Below, piece after piece: positions 8,797 through 19,304 of a stretch of DNA of 64,000 nt (position 1 is its first letter; each line of letters starts with the position of its first letter). The notes under the pieces were generated by a model that worked only from the letters and a program-made list of their open reading frames with translations, was not told the origin of the DNA and searched no databases. The stretch spans positions 13,882,001-13,946,000 of the forward strand of contig OX940864.1 of assembly GCA_954871525.1 (NCBI GenBank), written 5' to 3'. Origin of the DNA: Parietaria judaica (Eukaryota > Streptophyta > Magnoliopsida > Rosales > Urticaceae). The position numbers were made by a program, and so were the translations under genes.

Positions 8797-9983
8797 GGGA
8801 TAATAGCGGGTAAAGTACCCATTCTTTCAAGAGTTGTGCCAATAAAGGTCCAAACTCGAAAAATAGCGGCTAAAGTAGACAAATACACCAATATTGTGTC
8901 CAACGTTAATTACATCCAATTTTTTATAACACCGTCAGTCAATGTGCCACGTGTAGTCAACGGTTTGCCACTTGGCGTGCCACCTCATTTTTTCTCTCTC
9001 TAGTCTGCACGCCTTCATAGCCATTGTTGCCCAAATTAATAAAAAAAAATCAAGAGAATAAAATGTTTTCCGAAATAATAAATCATGTGCAAGTGCAACC
9101 CATGATTTCACCTTGTATTTGTTTTCTTCTTCCAGGTCTCTTTTACCAACAAGGGCTTTTCTCTTCTTCTTCATGTTCTTATTTTGAGTATGGTGATGAA
9201 CCCATTGTTCAAACCCACAAACAATGTCACTGAAATGACCCTGCCTCCTCCTGTTCGAAATCACGATAACAGAAAAGCTAAACACCATCAATTTCACCAT
9301 TTTACATTTCAGCGCAAAAATCCACCTAGTTAATTGCACATTCACAGAGCAATTCCAAATCTAGATATAGGAAGGAGATAGAGAGCATACTTCAGTGTGT
9401 ATGACGACGGGAATGAGCACGGCGAAAGCCGAGGAATCCTAGCGAATTTGGAGTCCCCAAAAGCTCAAAATCGACTCTCTTCCATGCGGCTTTGTCGTGT
9501 CGTCCCACCGAAGCGCTCGCTGATCCAGTAGAGAAGAAATGAGACACAAGACCCACCATTGAAGCTCCCTTCGAGCTCGAGGAAGGGGCTAAATCTGGTT
9601 GTAATTGTGAGCGAGGAGTCCCAACCGAAGACGAAGAGCATGAAGAACATGGATAGAAAAATATATGTTTTTTTTTTCTTCCTACAATAAGGATTGATAA
9701 TGGAGATTTTAGGAGTTTTTGGTTTTGTAGAGATATCTTGTTGAAAGAGATAGAGAGAGCTCGAGAGAGAGAGAGGGACGGAGAAAATATTAAGAAAAAA
9801 CAAAACATAATGAGGTGGCATTGATTGACGTGGCACATTGACTGACGGTGTTACTAAAAGTTGGATGGAATTGAGGTTAGACACACAGTTGGTGCGTTTG
9901 GCTACTTTAGCCACTATTTATTCGGTTTGGACCTTTATCGACACAATTCTTGAAAGAATGGGAACTTTACCCGCTATTATCCC
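8797..9983. mobile_element. Mutator-like non-autonomous element with long TIRs
   Basis: Perfect 9-bp target duplication TAGATTGAA (8788-8796 and 9984-9992) flanks a 1187-bp element whose ends are inverted repeats of roughly 190 bp, starting GGGATAATAGCGGGTAAAGT on both strands. Long TIRs and a 9-bp duplication are the Mutator hallmark. No transposase is encoded. The interior (about 9010-9790) is less AT-rich and gene-like, with minus-strand frames such as LELEGSFNGGSCVSFLLYWI (9465-9914), but no known protein domain. It may be captured host sequence or just element filler. Confidence 0.9.
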
Positions 9984-9992
9984 TAGATTGAA

Positions 9993-10424
9993 ATATGAAG
10001 AAAGATCAAACGACCATTGTTTTCAAACGTTTTATAACTCAGAAAAGAGTTCTTTTTATATGTTTCTTACAAAACCTAGCCCTCATGAAGATCAAACCAT
10101 TGTTTTCAAACGTTTTACTACTTCAAAATGGTATTACATAAGTAATTAGAAAACAACAAATATGTTTCTTAGAAAACATAGCACTCCTTTTTTTGCAGCT
10201 TGATATTTAGATAATTTAGCAATAATAAATAAGATATCAACCAGTCTCTTACAATTGTTAAATAAAAGAAAAATCTAATACACATTTACTATCGTATCAA
10301 GAGTATATTAGTTTTATTATTATATTATCTTTTTTTTTATATGTACTAGGTGATATAATCAAATTTAGCGTACCCACAACCACATATATATGGTAAAGTT
10401 AAACTCCACCTATGGAGGATCTGC
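9993..10424. other. Intergenic DNA
   Basis: No gene seen. Parts of the right flank (AGATCAAAC-ATTGTTTTCAAACG) occur twice at about 10005-10030 and 10090-10112, a small direct duplication. Confidence 0.5.
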
Positions 10425-11450
10425 AAAAAGGTTTTGCCGACTTGTACTACTCTCTCTCATCGTGAAATTCAGATGGATACGAGGTGCCCTCTTTGCCATC
10501 TTGAGCACGAGACCGTTGGACATTGCTTTTAGGGCTGTAAGTTTATTCAAAAAATTTGGAAACTAGCTGGGTTGAGATGCATTTTGGATCTGTTTGATCC
10601 AAGAATTGATCCTCTGTGCCTCATCGCTTCGGTACTTACATCTCTCAACCCAAGGGAGTCTGCATTATTTTCTGTTCTCCTTTGGCAAATATGGAATAAT
10701 AGAAACAATGCGGTGAACAGAAGTAAATTGAGATCTCAACAGGATATTGTTGAAGCGGTGATCAGCTACCTCTCATAATTTAACGACGTGCAGAAAACTG
10801 AGAATCCTGTAAAGGACAACAACCTTCTTCCTCCGGCCTGGAAGCCCCCCGAGGTTGGTTATGTTGACATTTGCGTCGACGCTGCAATTGATGGTCGTGG
10901 GGACAGTTATGGTATTGGCTTAGTTGCTCGCAACCATGAGAATCGTGTTCTTGTGTCGGGAATTAACTTCCATAGGCATGGGTTGTCCCCCGAACTTGCG
11001 GAGGCTTCTGCTATTCGCTGTGGAGTTGAATGGCCGTATGACCAGGGATGATAAAAGATTCGCATCCAATCAGATTGTTTAGGGGTTATTAAAACTCAAA
11101 CAGAAAGTCCATCCCTCTATCTGATTTAGGCACTATTATCTCTGATATTCATCGCTTAGCTGCTCAGATCGAGTCTACAATTTTTTACTTTAGTCCGAGA
11201 TACTGCAATGAAGTCGCACATGGTCTTGCTAGACTCGCGATTAAGTCTAGAGGAAATATTGTTTGGTTGGAGTCTATTCCGCCAAGCATTGTATCTTGTT
11301 ATGCGTGATTCTGTTTGTAACGAGGGAGTCCCGGCCCTTGTTTGGGACGCTTGTTCGGCTACTGCCGCTAGTAATTTGATGTGGAGTACTCTTCCCTCTA
11401 GAGCCGCACCCGTTTGGGGGACTTGGAGGGTTTAATGAGGCTCCTCTTTT
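10425..11450 (+). pseudogene. 5'-truncated LINE remnant: zinc-finger RVT and RNase H domains
   Basis: Broken frames in order give a reverse-transcriptase-associated zinc finger (MDTRCPLCHLEHETVGHCF, then a stop), a LLWQIWNNRNNAV segment typical of plant LINE ORF2 proteins, and an RNase H domain beginning VDICVDAAIDGRGDSYGIG with the first catalytic Asp. The later part (SDCLGVIK...YCNEVAHGLARLAIKSRG) is recognisable across further frameshifts. The layout matches the C-terminal third of plant L1-type ORF2. At least three stops or frame changes kill it. The 3' end is TTTAATGAGGCTCCTC followed by a T run at 11443-11466. I found no target duplication. Confidence 0.8.
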
Positions 11451-11469
11451 TTTTTTTTTTTTTTTTAAA

Positions 11470-12554
11470 CAACACTAAAAGTCTATAAAATCATACCGCA
11501 TTTTAAATCTAATTATAATAATCGGTACTAAAAACAAAACCGTAAAATTGCGGTTGTAGAGCTTATTAGCCTGGCATATCTCGAGAACCAAACTTAGAGA
11601 CCCTATAATTTACTGAAAAGTTATGAGAAAGACCTATAATTATAGTCTCGAGTTTCTTATAAAAATTCACACGAGTGACGAGTGTATCATATGTCTAAAT
11701 CAGAAGACCCTATAAGCCCTAATTATCACTGAAGTTAATTTAGAAACATTAGTTTTCTTATTCACAAAAAAAAAAATAGAGAAGAAGAAAAGTCTAAAAT
11801 CCGACCATTTTCTTTTGCTTCTAGAGCCACGTGAATCACGGCATTGTGGAGGTTAATTTCAACAGTATGAAAACTATATAGTATATAAATCATAAATGCC
11901 AAAACAAAATTTCATCACCATATAATGCAGACATCAGTATCATTGACTTGGACTATGTGTTTTTCTTGCTTTCATATACTTTTATAATCAAAATAAGCAA
12001 GACCCAAGCCAACTTCAGTATAGTATATACGTATTGTATATAGTATGAAATAACGATTGATTATTCAACCCTTCATTAACGTTAAATATGTAATTTTGTA
12101 CATCTGTTTCTTCAATTTGAAATGCAACACCGATTCATTTATTCCGAGTCATCCATGGTATTATTCTTTGTTACTGATTTCGATACGCATTAGATCGCTC
12201 GTTGAGCGGTCGACGCCCCGTGAAATCGGTCGATTGGACAATCAACATTACTACGAGTCTAAATCCTTTATTGATTTCTTAATGACTAATATGGTCAACC
12301 TTGTGTTTCTAAGATAGAGAATATATGTAGCCCGAGAATAATAAAAAAAAGTAAACAAAAAATAATATTATGATCTGTTGTAAAATATGACAACAAATTG
12401 TAGATGCTTTACAAATCGAAAAACGAAGATATTTGACTATACATACGAGTCCAATTTAGGTCTTTTACTCAACTCCCTTTCAAGGTTTGGGCTTTCTAAT
12501 AGATGGACCTGAACAATCACATAAATAAGAGTTGTATGCGGTTTAAAAAAAGAA
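11470..12554. other. Intergenic DNA
   Basis: No supportable gene. The plus-strand ORF at 12057-12317 has no recognisable domain and biased composition. I see no transposon ends here. Confidence 0.55.
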
Positions 12555-12916
12555 AAGAAAATGAAGGCATAAGTATCCAAAGTATTTGAAAAGTTGAATT
12601 AAATTCCTTTTCTTTTTTATGGCAAAATTTGTCAAACTCTTATTTTGTGTCTTCCGTCATGTTTCTGCCCCCAACCGCATCACGTGTAACGTTCTTTAAC
12701 CCATTAAATATACCATTTTTAATTAAAAAAATAAACTTATTTATCAATAATAAACAATGGTATATTTAATGGGTTTAAAAATATGACACATGGTGGTTCT
12801 GGACGAAAATATGATGAAATACACAATATAAGAGTTTGGCAACTTTCGTCACAAAAAAATGGGAGCTTAATGTCAATTTTTTTAAAGACTTTAGGTACTT
12901 ATGCCGTCATTTTCCC
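12555..12916. mobile_element. MITE with long inverted repeats (probably Mutator-like)
   Basis: The left arm (GAAAATGAAGGCATAAGTA...) and the right arm read in reverse (GGGAAAATGACGGCATAAGTA...) pair over about 170 bp, including CCAAACTCTTAT and CCCATTAAATATACCATT blocks around a short loop near 12730-12755. The terminal wording is close to the element at 36542-37030. No clean target duplication could be read, so the family is inferred from the ends. Confidence 0.7.
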
Positions 12917-13239
12917 TTTAAAAATACTTAACGCTTTAATATTATTGCACACACTTAAGTGATTTTTACCACTTGACTAAAAAAAAAAAGTTGCGATTTG
13001 ATATCGTTAAACCGAGTTTTAAAACCAAAACGTAATTTAAAATTTAATAATTTGAAAAAAAAATATAAAAAACTTAATTTGTTTACTATAGAAATATAGT
13101 ATTTAATAATCATTACTATTTTTTTTAAAACTAAAGTTAGTGCATGAAGTTACAATAATTCCAAAAAAAGATAACAAGATAAAATCATATAAAAGAGAAG
13201 AGAAATTCACTTAAAAAAAGTGGGAAAAAAAATTATTTA
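12917..13239. other. AT-rich intergenic DNA
   Basis: Poly-A and poly-T runs; no gene or clear repeat end seen. Confidence 0.55.
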
Positions 13240-13596
13240 TGTTGTAAACTCACTACTTTCGTACCTATTATTTTAGAGTGTAGTAAGAAATATTGGAGGT
13301 AGGCGAGTGAATGGGTGATGTGATTTGCATGTAGATGAAATAGTAAGGCAAAATAGTTGAAGAAATGAGTGAGGGGGTAGAGAGAGAATCGGTAGAAGTA
13401 AAGAGTGAGAATGAAATGAGAAGTGAGGGAATGCGAGTGAAAAATTGTTATCTCATTCATCTTTCAAAGGAGGGTATATATAAAAACTTCCAAAGGCAGA
13501 TAAGTAATTACGTATTGTAAGTAAGTGTATGGTAAAATAATTAATACAAACTTAGCTTAATATGCTAATCTGCATTTCATTATACATACATAATAA
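13240..13596 (-). repeat. Solo LTR or LTR remnant related to Copia 1
   Basis: Read on the minus strand, it begins like the Copia 1 LTR (TTATGTATGTATAATGAAATGC), has a TATA box (TATATATACCC) near 13478 and ends AAAGTAGTGAGTTTACAACA, close to the Copia 1 end AAAGTTAGTGAATTTATAACA. The middle is a C/T-rich leader. No internal region adjoins either side, so it is a solo LTR or fragment. A target duplication was not found. The 75-codon minus-strand ORF inside is not a gene. Confidence 0.55.
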
Positions 13597-13779
13597 TATT
13601 TTTTTTTAAATTTGATTAACTTATTATCCGGGTTCCAACTTTGTAAGCCCCTAAGTCTAAAACCCAGATCCGGTAATTCAATTTATATTCCGCATGCGAT
13701 CGTCTTTTAAACGGATCCAGCCCGGGTCTGATTTGAAACCCTCATATTTTTTGTTTTTGTTTCTGTTTTTATCACACTC

Positions 13780-15409
13780 CCATAGAAGGCAAAAACAGTG
13801 AGCTGGAGAGAGAGAGAGAGAAGAGATAGAAAGGTGAGCAGAGCAGCCAATGCGAGGCTTCTTCTTCTTTGCTCGTGTGCCAGAGAATGAAAGCGACCCA
13901 TTTCCAGATTCTGCGATGAGCTGACCTTCCTCGACGAGGCCACGATCTTCCTCTCCTTTTTCCATTTGCGCACAGCTTTCTTCTTCGCCGCAGCTCCACA
14001 ATTCCACGGCCAAGTAAGAACTTCTTTTCTCTTCTCAGATTCTGTAATGGCTGGGTTTCTGGTCTGGATGGTTGAATTTGCTGAAATTCGAGTGTTTATG
14101 TGCATCTTTTCACAGAGTTCTCTCTTTCCGGCGAGACCGTCGCTGTTCGTATTAGCGTGGCGGCCGAGAGCTCTGATCAGAGCTGATTTGGCCGGCGTCT
14201 TCGAGCCCTTTTTGACGGCCCTGTCGACTGCGTTCACGCTGAAGCGCGACGGAGGCGTTTAGCGAATCGTCCTTAGGTAATCATCTTTAAGTTGAGACAT
14301 TCTTTCAGGAGAAATTTTGGTTAGATTGTGAAATTGCTGGGTTTTTTGTTTGTTTGTTTGTTTGTTTATCTCTGATTGTTGGGAATGAATTTGAAGTTTC
14401 TTTTCAAAGATATTGAAATTGATTTGGGGATTTTAGATATGTAATACAATGTAGGATGTTTAATGTTTAGTTTGTGCAGAGATTGAAGCAATGTGTATTT
14501 AGGAGATCACTTTAGGATAAGTTAGCTTTATCTATGATGGGTTTCTTGTTGTATATCGGGAGCTGGGAATGACGATATATTTAATTTTGATTGACGCCTT
14601 GTGACGCTATTTTGGATATCTGTGATTGTGTCTGTTTAATGGCGGATTTCGTAATGGTTTATGGTTACGTCTGAATGACATTGTATTGTGATGTGACTGG
14701 GGTTGTTGACGAGCAACAGGCTACTATGTAGTAGACCAAATATCAAGATATGAAGTTGGTATGGTTGATCCAGAGTCAACATTTCGACCCACGCCGCTTT
14801 GGCCACCTTTGGAGGAGATTAGGATCCCAAGTCAAGCCGAGTCGAGTTGCGATTAGGGACTTTTAGTTCACCTATGCTCGATTTCCATTATAACTTGACG
14901 GGTATTAGTCTTGAAAAGGCGGTTGCTAGATTGCGTGGTCAATCGAAGGGTTTTGAGACTTTTACGGGGTTTCGGTTGCTATTGATATGAATAAATAAGA
15001 ATTATTTCAACTTAAGATTGATTCAAGAATATGTTATGTATGAATATGTACTTGAATTGATTAATTGGGCTAATAAAAGGTTGGTAATAGAAAATCGTAA
15101 TGGTTTCCCTGGTGAGCATTCTGTGCTCATCCCTTTTCTACGCTCGACTCTTATGCTTTTGGTTACGTGTCTCTTCGGTTTCTAAGAGGTTGTAGCATAC
15201 TTCCCTATCCATGTTGGCTTAGACTTTTGTAAAGGTTGTACTTTGTATAGTGCTAGGCTTGTGGTTGACTGATTGTGTAGCTTTGTGTAGTCCATATCTT
15301 TGGATGTTAAACCAAATTGTGAAACTTTTTTCTTAATTCTGATTGAGAATAAGCTTGTTTATTAAGCTTATAATTATGTTCCCGTTGGGAATCTTGAATT
15401 TGTGTGCAG
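13780..15409 (+). promoter_or_regulatory. 5' UTR exons and leader introns of the BTB gene (inferred)
   Basis: A GA/CT-rich segment near 13800-13960 probably contains the transcription start. Splice-like sites suggest leader exons ending at CAA|GTAAGA (14013) and TTAG|GTAATC (14276), with acceptors TTTTCACAG (exon from 14116) and TGTGTGCAG (exon from 15410). The second leader intron would be 14277-15409. I see the sites in the sequence; their use is inferred and needs transcript data. Confidence 0.5.
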
Positions 15410-15584
15410 ATGCCATGTTGTGCAGCAGACTTTTTCATCGATGCTAATTGCTTCTATGGATTCTGTTGTAAGTTTTCACAAACTGCTTCTCTTTCTGATA
15501 TATATATATATATGCAGGTTGAAACTTTTCCAATAGATATATCTTAATTATTTTCCCTGAAATTCTTCTATTTTAGGGTGCTGA
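15410..15584 (+). promoter_or_regulatory. Upstream ORF overlapping the BTB start codon
   Basis: If the exon starts at 15410, its first three bases are ATG. That frame reads 19 codons to the splice donor, continues after splicing into 15577 and stops at 15582-15584, overlapping the main ATG (15456) out of frame. It would be translated before the main ORF and could lower its translation. It depends on the inferred acceptor. Confidence 0.4.
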
Positions 15585-16917
15585 ACAAAAGGCAGATAAG
15601 TTCGGCGACCGATCGACCAGCGATGTTGTGGTGAGGCTTCGGACTCAGGAAGGCCGAGATGATTGGATATATTGCCACTCTCAGATTCTCACCGAAAAAT
15701 GCAAGTATTTCGCTGATCGTCTCTCCGAGGATTGGCCCACATGTCAGATCCTCGACTCCCGGAGCTGTGTTGAGGTTTACTGCCAAGAATTTGACTTTGA
15801 CTATCACGTCACCGTTCTTCGCCTCTTCTACGTGGGGACCGATGGGTCATATGATGAAATGTGGCACGGTGTCAAAAATGCCCTCGGCATTCTCCGAGTA
15901 GCTTTTGAGCTCGGATGCCAAAAAATCGTTTCTGCTTGTGTGAACTACTTGGAAGCCGTTCCCTGGGAAGAGGCCGAGGAGGAGGAGATTCTAAAAACGA
16001 TACCCCACATGGGTTCTGAGGTGGAACAGATCCTCTCCCGTCTCCAACCCGTCAATCCAGCAGATATCAGGAGAATTTTCATCTCGTCCATCCAATTCGC
16101 CACCTCATCACCGCCTCCTTCCATGAGCGACATAAAGTCTTCAGCCCAAGAACAGCTTGAGTACATGCTAACAGAAGACGACGATTCCCCATTGTTGGTG
16201 GCCGACGAGGTGACGAGATCCGAGGTAAAGGTTTGCGTGAACCGACTCTTCTCTAGGTTCAACAATTTAGTGGAAGCGATTCTATGTGAACCGCTCGGTT
16301 CATCCATGGAAGACGAGAGAATGGGTACATTCCGCTCTCTCTTGTCAGATCTCTTGTGGGCGTGTCAGATACTGAACAAGCTAGAGATCATGAGAGAGTT
16401 CATTTATAGCTGGATAGATTCTTCGGATAAGATCGTTAGGATTGTTGATCAGGAAGAAAATTCGACGGCTGAGATCATCGAGACAAAGTCGAAGGTTATT
16501 GAGGTGGCTGCAAAAGTGCTCGAGGCAATCGGGTATGGCACGGTGATTCTGCCAATGGCAAAACGGCTTCAAATGGTGAAGATTTGGCTGCCATTTGTGA
16601 GAATTTCGAGACCTTTGATCGATTCGATCACAGCCCGCAATGAAAACGAGGATAACAATGACGAGTCTTGCGATACAAGTAATTACAGAGTGGATTCCGA
16701 GCTGTGGCAATCTCTTGAGTCCACGTTCACATCAATCATTCTCGCTCTTCCATCGAGTGAGCAGGCTGAGATTTTGACCGACTGGTTAGGGAACAAGCAA
16801 GTTCAGTATCCGGATCTGACCGAGGCGTTTGAGGTATGGTGTTACCGTACCAAAGTCGCTAAGCGGAGGCTGTCGACGTCAGTAACAGTAGATAACGAAA
16901 CAGCCAACGCCATTTGA
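15456..16917 (+). CDS. BTB/POZ domain-containing protein, At3g05675-like
   Basis: A 450-residue protein, probably a substrate adaptor for CUL3-type E3 ubiquitin ligases, as proposed for its plant family. Coding exons are 15456-15467 (MDSV) and 15577-16917, joined by a 109-bp GTAAGT...TTTTAG intron. The BTB fold covers about residues 15-125: FGDRSTSDVVVRLRTQEG, then YCHSQILTEKCKYFADRL and ILDSRSCVEVYC. The conserved FELGCQKIVSACVNYLEAVPWEE follows, then a helical C-terminal half typical of this family (GYGTVILPMAKRLQMVKIWL, and LTEAFEVWCYRTKVAKRRL at the end). Length and order match Arabidopsis At3g05675. I chose the ATG at 15456 because orthologs start close to KFGDRST; an in-frame ATG at 15441 would add five residues. 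No frame damage is seen. Confidence 0.93.
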
Positions 16918-18720
16918 CCGTTACACTTGATTTTGTGACCCTTTTTCCGGCTTATGCTAGTTAGGGCACCGAATCTGTAAACAAGGACGGCTTTTTTAGG
17001 ATTTTAATCATGTTAATTTACAGAGGAAGATCAAGAAAAGTATCACTTTTAGTCATATTATACTTCTTTAATCGCCATTGATTGAAAACTTCTTATTTAG
17101 AGCACTTGCACTGATGCGCCTTAAATTTTACTTGCTGGTAAACTTTTTTCTTAATTTTTAGTTTTTGGCTTAAATGTTCCCTAAAACTTTTACAAAGTAG
17201 TTCAATCTATTGCACATTAAAAAAAAAAATGAAAATGTTAACATTAGTGCACCGCGTGAACTGTTTTTAAATATTTTTCTTCATTTTTTTTTTAAATTTT
17301 ATAGAACTTTAATCCCAATTTTTGAGCTCTAAAATTTTTGATTGCTTTACAATAATCTTATAATCTAATATCTTGAAAGTGTTCATATTAAGGAATATTA
17401 TTGTCAAATATTAAATTTTCAACACCAACTTTCTAAATTTGTTTTGGAGTTTGGACTATTGTTTTATAAACATTTTTTTAATCTGTAGTTGTTGATGTAC
17501 ATAATTGTAAGGCCAAATAGCCAATAGTCTTGCAGCGTCAGAGTCCACTCTTCAATTTAAAATTAATTAGGGAGGAGAAAGTGTGCATGACTTTGAAATT
17601 TCTATTCTCAAATATTAAAAAAAATAGATATTTGTTGTGACGGTATAAATTCTATCTTTTCTCACAACAAGAACTCTCATGTTTCGTTTTTTTTTTTTTT
17701 TTAAATTTTGTTTACTTTTTAATCAATTTAGCAAAATTTTAGGTGTAACATTATATTTTTTTAAAGACGCATAAAAAAACTACATTTTTATTCTCTTATG
17801 TTGCTATTGAGACTTTAACAACAATCAATAACTGATTTTTTTTTTTTTGGAGAGAAACAAAATAATAAATACTGGGATTTACATTGATAAAACAAAAATT
17901 AAAACCATGCCACTTCAAAAATTAAACTATTAGATACTTATGCCATTATAAATGCAAAAATCGCTAATTTTTGTTGCTATTTACTTTTTTTTTTTTTTGC
18001 TTTTTAATTTGGCTTGAAAAATAAAGTGTCGGAGCATCCTAATTCAACACACTGTAGTGTAACCTATTGCCATGAAACAACCTGATTTGGTATTTGATGA
18101 AGTTAATTTATTCATCACACAAGTCCAATTGCAATCATGTCATTAAATTAAGATAATTTATACAGGTAAAGTGGGAGGGAAGATTCTTGTATCTTTATAA
18201 ATAAATAAATAAATAAATAAATAAAAAGCTTAACTCATCAATCATACTGGTGCCTTGTCACAAAAGCAAGCTTCTAAAAATTGAATAAATAATTGGACAT
18301 AACTTTAGTCTCATATGATTCACCCAAAGAAATCATCACAATGTTTGCTTCTCTTGACACCACTTATATTATAAACTATTACTTGATTATTGTCTCTTGT
18401 CTTATCCTGGTTACAGTCTCTCTTTCTCTTTAATATCCATTTTGAAAAATAAATAAAAACTCTATACATAGTTTTTCTTTTTCTTTTTCTTTCACAATTG
18501 TTAATGTATATGTATGTATTGTTTGACTTTTTTTTTAATGAATACTCTAACTCAAGAGTTATGTAGTTGGTGAAAATAATTTCAAATAATCAGGAAAAAA
18601 AAATATTATTGTTCACCTAATTTTGAGAATTTCAAATTATTTTATTTTCTTAATATAGCTCTCTCCAACCCAATTTGATAGAATAATATATACTATATAT
18701 ATAGCTTAAAGGTATAAACA
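16918..18720. other. Intergenic DNA downstream of the BTB gene
   Basis: It contains the 3' UTR of the BTB gene (probably to about 17050) and T-rich sequence. Around 17100-17470 wording such as GAGCACTTGCACTGATG suggests a decayed MITE but I cannot pair its ends. An (ATAA)n run lies at about 18200-18224. No gene seen. Confidence 0.5.
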
Positions 18721-18721
18721 T

Positions 18722-18870
18722 GACCGGCCTTATTTACAAAAAATTTAGACGATCGCTCAAGGCTCCCTTCATAAAATAAAAATGTGAAAAAAAAATCATA
18801 TTATATTTTAGTAAGTAGCCTCATAATAATTTACAATCATAATATTTTAAGCCTATAAATTTTAATCAAC
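18722..18870. mobile_element. Possible fragment of a CCGGCC-ended hAT-like repeat
   Basis: GACCGGCCTTATTT followed by CTCAAGGCTCCCTTC resembles the fragments at about 38885 and 51322, which share GCCGGCCC ends and then AT-rich bodies. There is no target duplication and it is too decayed to place firmly. Confidence 0.25.
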
Positions 18871-18901
18871 ATATTAGATGAAGTAAGGGAAGAGAAGAGA
18901 G

Positions 18902-18905
<4 letters not shown>

Positions 18906-18965
<60 letters not shown>
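18906..18965. repeat. (TAA)n microsatellite
   Basis: About 20 uninterrupted TAA units on the plus strand, in the region downstream of the homeobox gene. Confidence 0.97.
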
Positions 18966-18966
<1 letters not shown>

Positions 18967-19304
18967 ATTGTTTATTCTTATAATCTACCGTTTTATGCAA
19001 AAGTAAAAGAAAAAAAGAGGTATTTTTCCCTAATTTTTTTTCCTTGCCCAACTTCATTTATGAAATATACAAATCACAAATCTAGTTTTAATGGTATACC
19101 CAATTGATGACACCAAACCATAACTTACAAAAATAATATACAATCCTCAAGCATATACTATACTATGCTCCCAATTCCTAAGAGCTGAAATTGTTCTATT
19201 TTGCTGCTGAATAATGGTGGTATAAACCTATATCAACTACATGTAACTCCTTTCTTTACACTACCATATGCATACCTCCTCTTCTTTCGCCGCCCCCGCC
19301 CGGA

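Noticed and set aside
9392..9914. Two overlapping minus-strand ORFs of about 149 codons inside the Mutator-like element
   Set aside because: Two frames are open over the same DNA and neither has a known domain; kept only as a possible captured fragment.
13678..14237. Minus-strand ORFs of 75-176 codons near the BTB leader
   Set aside because: They run through GA/CT-rich leader sequence and overlap one another in different frames; the leader exons on the plus strand explain the region better.
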